Positions 6,961 to 9,526 of a DNA stretch of 9,526 bases are shown here, piece by piece. The stretch is from an uncultured Oscillospiraceae bacterium (lineage in GTDB: Bacteria > Bacillota > Clostridia > Oscillospirales > Acutalibacteraceae). The DNA lies in the NCBI GenBank assembly GCA_900550095.1, contig URRG01000061.1:1-9526 (forward strand). Reading direction: 5' to 3'. A program made the position numbers and the translations under genes. Every line of letters begins with the position of its first letter. Position 1 is the stretch's first letter. Under the pieces are notes generated by a model. That model made no database searches. It had not been told where the DNA came from and saw nothing but the letters and a program-made list of their open reading frames with translations.

Positions 6961-6967
6961 GGGGAGG
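6961..6967 (+). promoter_or_regulatory. Ribosome-binding site that selects the TTG start of pdaA
   Basis: GGGGAGG ends eight bases before TTG 6976. The more upstream in-frame TTG at 6928 has no purine-rich site before it, so 6976 is the better start; it also places the membrane helix directly at the N-terminus. Confidence 0.72.
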
Positions 6968-6975
6968 AAATAGCT

Positions 6976-7809
6976 TTGTTTCTGATCGTTCGCAGAAAGC
7001 ACGTGCTGACAGCAGTGTGCATCGTTTTGATCGCCGTTCTGGCGGTAGTATTCAGCAGCCGGGTATTCCGGCAGGGGGAAGCTCTGCCCGCTTCCGCCTC
7101 TGTGAACTGGGGGCTTGGATTTTCTGAAGAGGGAAAACCGCCGACGGGAAACGCTTCTCAGGAATATCTCAGGCAATATGATTCCTGGTATCTGGGGGAT
7201 ACGGGAAAAAAGACCATCTATCTCACCTTTGACGCCGGGTATGAAGCGGGATATACCGCCTCTATTCTGGATACCTTGAAAAAGCATCATGCGGAGGCTG
7301 CTTTCTTTGTAGTGGGAAATTACATCGAGACCAGTCCGGATTTGGTAAAGCGTATGGCAGAAGAGGGGCATATCGTAGGCAATCATACCTATCATCACTA
7401 CAATATGTCTCAGATATCCGACGAAGCGGCTTTCAATGAGGAGATGGATTCCCTGGCAGCTTTGTATAAAGAGACCACGGGGAAAGAGCTGGAAAAATTT
7501 TACCGACCTCCTCAGGGCATCTACAGTGAAGATAACCTGAAAATGGCTCAGAAGCTGGGGTATAAAACCATATTCTGGAGCCTTGCCTATGTGGACTGGT
7601 ATCAGGACAACCAGCCCACAAAGGAACAGGCATTCGATAAGCTGCTTCCGAGGATCCACCCCGGCGCCGTCGTCCTCCTTCACAGTACCTCCAAGACCAA
7701 TGCGGAAATACTGGATGAGCTTCTGACGAGGTGGGAGGATATGGGATACTCCTTCGGTTCTCTTCGGGAGCTTACGGGAAGCGGACAGAAAACGGCGGAA
7801 AAGCAATAG
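6976..7809 (+). CDS. pdaA: PdaA-type peptidoglycan N-acetylmuramic acid deacetylase (polysaccharide deacetylase family)
   Basis: Removes the acetyl group from stripped muramic acid during spore-cortex synthesis, a step towards muramic delta-lactam, the mark read by germination lytic enzymes. The 277-residue product has a basic N-terminus and one membrane helix (about 10-27). The NodB-like domain follows outside the membrane: motif 1 TFDAGYE (Asp86), HxxxH metal motif His137/His141 in GNHTYHH, motif 3 RPPQG (177-181), FWSLAYVDW (200-208), HPG (His228) and LLH (His236). GYEAGYT, EEGHIVGNHTYHH, FWSLAYVDW and the LLHSTSKTNAE tail match my memory of Bacillus PdaA more closely than other deacetylases. 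Motif 1 has Ala87 where most relatives have Asp; Bacillus PdaA has Asn there. A sigma-E-like promoter precedes it and a terminator follows, so it is probably monocistronic. Another PdaA/PdaB-like deacetylase role is the alternative. Confidence 0.86.
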   Translation: MFLIVRRKHVLTAVCIVLIAVLAVVFSSRVFRQGEALPASASVNWGLGFSEEGKPPTGNASQEYLRQYDSWYLGDTGKKTIYLTFDAGYEAGYTASILDTLKKHHAEAAFFVVGNYIETSPDLVKRMAEEGHIVGNHTYHHYNMSQISDEAAFNEEMDSLAALYKETTGKELEKFYRPPQGIYSEDNLKMAQKLGYKTIFWSLAYVDWYQDNQPTKEQAFDKLLPRIHPGAVVLLHSTSKTNAEILDELLTRWEDMGYSFGSLRELTGSGQKTAEKQ

Positions 7810-7841
7810 CAAAGACACTCCGTTTGTATAACGCGGCTAAC

Positions 7842-7876
7842 GCAGCCGGTGGAAACCTTCCGCCGGCTGCATTTTT
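7842..7876 (+). terminator. Rho-independent terminator of pdaA
   Basis: GCAGCCGGTGGAA (7842-7854) pairs with TTCCGCCGGCTGC (7858-7870) around a three-base loop. All 13 positions pair, one as a wobble, followed by ATTTTT (7871-7876). It lies about 30 bases after the stop codon of the deacetylase. Confidence 0.9.
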
Positions 7877-7913
7877 GTATAATCATAAAATCAGAAGCAA
7901 ATCACATTATGCG

Positions 7914-7942
7914 TTGAAAGATGTGACTTTCTGTGCTATACT
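7914..7942 (+). promoter_or_regulatory. Strong sigma-A-type promoter upstream of the SH3-repeat gene
   Basis: TTGAAA (7914-7919) and TATACT (7937-7942) are exactly 17 bases apart, with one and two consensus mismatches at most, and TG at 7934-7935 makes an extended -10. Transcription would start near 7949, far upstream of the next gene, so the message carries a long leader. Confidence 0.75.
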
Positions 7943-7948
7943 GGTGGA

Positions 7949-8227
7949 ACCGATGAAGAAACTATGAATATTTTGGAAATTTGCGATTTCCTGTTGCAAC
8001 CTGGAAACACATGGAATATAATCGTTATGTAAACTGCCTCAGTCTGTGCAAAAGAGCATGGAAAAGCTGCAGGAAGCGGCTCTGATAGAATGGAACTGTG
8101 CTTCATGGCAATACAGACGGCCCCAAATGGATGATACAGAAGGGAGCGGCCCGCGGAGGAGATGTAAAATCACCTGCGGCCGGCCATATGTGTAAATCAG
8201 TGAATGACGGAAAAGGAAGTGGGAGTT
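7949..8227 (+). other. Long untranslated leader of the SH3-repeat gene, content unassigned
   Basis: About 280 bases separate the predicted transcription start from GTG 8228, unusually long for this window. No tRNA, CRISPR or terminator was seen, and I could not match it to the c-di-AMP or c-di-GMP riboswitches that often sit before cell-wall genes. A hairpin is possible at 8151-8179: CCGC/GCGG, AGG/CCT and GAT/ATC helices around GTAAA, with small bulges. An open frame of 45 codons (8058-8195) has a protein-like sequence (MEKLQEAALIEWNCASWQYR at its start) but no ribosome site. Joined by one frameshift near 8031-8035 to a frame starting at ATG 8011, it would give one longer product. It may be a broken small gene or chance. 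Confidence 0.4.
8213..8219 (+). promoter_or_regulatory. Ribosome-binding site for the GTG start of the SH3-repeat gene
   Basis: AAGGAAG lies eight bases before GTG 8228. The nearer GGGAG at 8221-8225 is only two bases away and could not serve this start. The GTG gives a signal peptide with a normal basic n-region; the in-frame ATG at 8252 would remove most of it. Confidence 0.6.
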
Positions 8228-9526
8228 GTGGAACGACTGAAAAAGAAAACGATGCGGGTGATTCTTTCCGTAGTATGTGCGGCGGTGCTTGTGTTTTCCG
8301 CCATTCCCTTTATGCAGCAGCCGGTATCTGCTGTGGGGACGGCTGTGACCACAGGTTATCTCAACATGCGGGAAGGCCCCGGAACCAATTACCGGATCCT
8401 GCTGACGCTTTCTCCCGGCGCCAAGGTCACCGTTCTGGACGGTTCCGACAACGCTTGGGTGCATGTACAGACGTCCGCGGGAAAAAAAGGCTACTGCAGC
8501 CGCTCCTATCTGAAGATTTCCGGGAACACTTCGTCCTCTGGGACGAACGCCACGGGCAAGGCCCTGGATAATGTGCGGCTTCGCTCCGGCCCCGGAACGT
8601 CATACGCTACTTTGACCACCGTTCCCAAGGGGACTACCGTGAAGGTGGTGGATAATTCCAACACCGGCTGGGTAAAGGTTACATACAGCGGTCTTACAGG
8701 CTACTGCAGCAGGCAGTATATGTCGGTGACGGCGGGAGACGGAGCTTCCTCCGGAGGGAGCTCCAGCGGGGCTTCCTATACGGGCAGGGCGCTGGACAAT
8801 GTGCGGCTTCGTTCCGGCCCTTCCACCTCTTATACGACGCTTACCACCGTTCCCAAGGGGACTACCGTGAAAGTGCTGGACAATTCCAATAAGGGCTGGG
8901 TGAAGGTTACATACAGCGGTCTTACTGGCTACTGCAGCAGGGACTATATGTCTGTTACAGCCACCGGCGGGAGTTCTTCCGGTTCTTCCTCCAAGCCGTC
9001 CTCCTCCGGCTCTTCTTCCGGCAGTTCCGGCGGGAGCGTTTCCGGGACGTCTACGGGGACGACTACAGGGTATTTGAATATGCGTTCGGGCCCCGGCACA
9101 CAGTATGGTATTATACTGACTCTTTCTCCCAATCAGAAGGTGACGATCCTGAAAACCGAGTCCAACGGCTGGGCGCAGATCCGTACTTCATCGGGGAAAG
9201 TGGGCTACTGCAATAAGGGCTACCTGAAGGTTTCGGCGGGTGGCGGCTCGAGCTCCGGTTCTTCTTCCGGTTCCTCTGCTACTGCCGTGACGACGGACAA
9301 CCTCCGGCTCCGGAAGGGTCCTTCCACATCCTACGCTACAATCGTGATCCTTACCAGGGGAACGAAGCTGACGGTGTTGGATAATTCCGATCCCGGCTGG
9401 GCAAAGGTGAAGACCTCCGGCGGAACGGTGGGCTACTGCAGCAAGGAGTATCTTACGATTCAGGTGACGGATAACGGGGGCTCCTCGGGGGGATCCGGTT
9501 CTTCTTCCAGCTCCAAGCCTTCCTCG
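8228..9526 (+). CDS. Secreted SH3b-repeat protein, N-terminal part (runs off the window)
   Basis: The frame stays open for 433 codons to the last base. Residues 1-35 form a Sec signal peptide: basic MERLKKK start, hydrophobic core, and probable cleavage after VSA (33-35). Five bacterial SH3 domains follow at about 41-98, 112-168, 188-244, 279-336 and 353-412. Each has an N-x-R-x-GP-T-Y motif near its start, a conserved Trp and a GYC-type motif near its end. Ser/Gly/Thr-rich linkers separate them; the longest is about 245-278. Such domains usually bind peptidoglycan and are commonly joined to a hydrolase domain (NlpC/P60, amidase or glucosaminidase); any such domain would lie beyond the window. 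Each domain carries one Cys, unusual for an exported protein. A strong promoter and a long leader precede the gene. Confidence 0.9.
   Translation, partial: MERLKKKTMRVILSVVCAAVLVFSAIPFMQQPVSAVGTAVTTGYLNMREGPGTNYRILLTLSPGAKVTVLDGSDNAWVHVQTSAGKKGYCSRSYLKISGNTSSSGTNATGKALDNVRLRSGPGTSYATLTTVPKGTTVKVVDNSNTGWVKVTYSGLTGYCSRQYMSVTAGDGASSGGSSSGASYTGRALDNVRLRSGPSTSYTTLTTVPKGTTVKVLDNSNKGWVKVTYSGLTGYCSRDYMSVTATGGSSSGSSSKPSSSGSSSGSSGGSVSGTSTGTTTGYLNMRSGPGTQYGIILTLSPNQKVTILKTESNGWAQIRTSSGKVGYCNKGYLKVSAGGGSSSGSSSGSSATAVTTDNLRLRKGPSTSYATIVILTRGTKLTVLDNSDPGWAKVKTSGGTVGYCSKEYLTIQVTDNGGSSGGSGSSSSSKPSS
8561..8959 (+). repeat. Two tandem near-identical SH3 repeat units
   Basis: Units 8561-8731 and 8789-8959 encode the second and third SH3 domains, spaced 228 bases apart. 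By hand count 52 of 57 residues and about 143 of 171 bases agree. Identical blocks include ACCACCGTTCCCAAGGGGAC and AAGGTTACATACAGCGGTCT. The linker between them (8732-8788) is Ser/Gly-rich. This is an internal duplication within the gene. Confidence 0.88.

Noticed and set aside
6916..7818. 300-codon open frame on the minus strand
   Set aside because: It lies wholly antisense to the deacetylase gene, whose motifs are unmistakable, and its translation has no recognisable domain or ribosome site.
7878..7883. Perfect TATAAT after the pdaA terminator
   Set aside because: The position of a -35 box falls in the terminator stem and does not match; TG is also not at the extended -10 spacing.
7964..8032. 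22-codon open frame as a leader peptide
   Set aside because: No ribosome site, no run of regulatory codons and no attenuator hairpin directly after it.
7949..8227. c-di-AMP (ydaO) or c-di-GMP riboswitch
   Set aside because: The conserved core sequences of these families, as I know them, are not present in the leader.
8098..8571. 157-codon plus-strand frame at the start of the SH3 gene
   Set aside because: Most of it is a wrong-frame reading of the SH3 gene; its Cys/Gly-rich product is an artefact.
8944..9132. Acidic Glu/Pro-rich minus-strand frame
   Set aside because: It is the reverse complement of the Ser/Gly linker codons of the SH3 protein, which naturally read as Glu and Pro.

Overview
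The window looks like a low-to-mid G+C Gram-positive (Firmicutes) chromosome, most likely a spore-forming member of Clostridia such as Lachnospiraceae. This is inferred from strong GGAGG-type ribosome sites, sigma-A-like promoters, TTG and GTG starts, lipoprotein-anchored transport, a PdaA-type spore-cortex enzyme and a secreted SH3-repeat protein. No phage, transposon, CRISPR or tRNA signal is visible.

Layout: (1) Positions 121-2766 form a complete polar amino acid importer operon. It runs promoter, substrate-binding lipoprotein, an intercistronic hairpin region, permease, ATPase and a perfect terminator. (2) A 58-residue minus-strand gene of unknown function lies at 2797-2973. It is too small for routine ORF cut-offs but has a good ribosome site. 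(3) From a promoter at 3124-3152, two overlapping genes (3219-4955 and 4948-6762) encode the halves of a heterodimeric ABC exporter. The first half has a degenerate ATPase site and the second a catalytic one. The operon ends in a hairpin terminator. (4) A PdaA-type muramic-lactam de-N-acetylase (6976-7809) follows, with a sigma-E-like promoter in front and a strong terminator behind. (5) A near-consensus promoter at 7914-7942, then a leader of roughly 280 nt, precede a secreted protein with at least five SH3b domains. It is still open at the window edge and probably continues into a cell-wall catalytic or binding domain that cannot be seen.

The transporter operons are independent units with their own promoters and terminators. 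The last two genes both concern the cell wall but appear separately controlled: pdaA by a sporulation-type promoter, the SH3 gene by a housekeeping one. Three genes use non-ATG starts (TTG 3219, TTG 6976, GTG 8228), each chosen from the ribosome-site position.

Most of the window is ordinary, well-understood machinery, and I do not see a clear undescribed system. The parts most worth a second look are the small minus-strand gene, the long leader before the SH3 gene with a possibly frameshifted small ORF inside it, the sigma-E-like promoter of pdaA, and the A-B-B-A-B order of the SH3 repeats.
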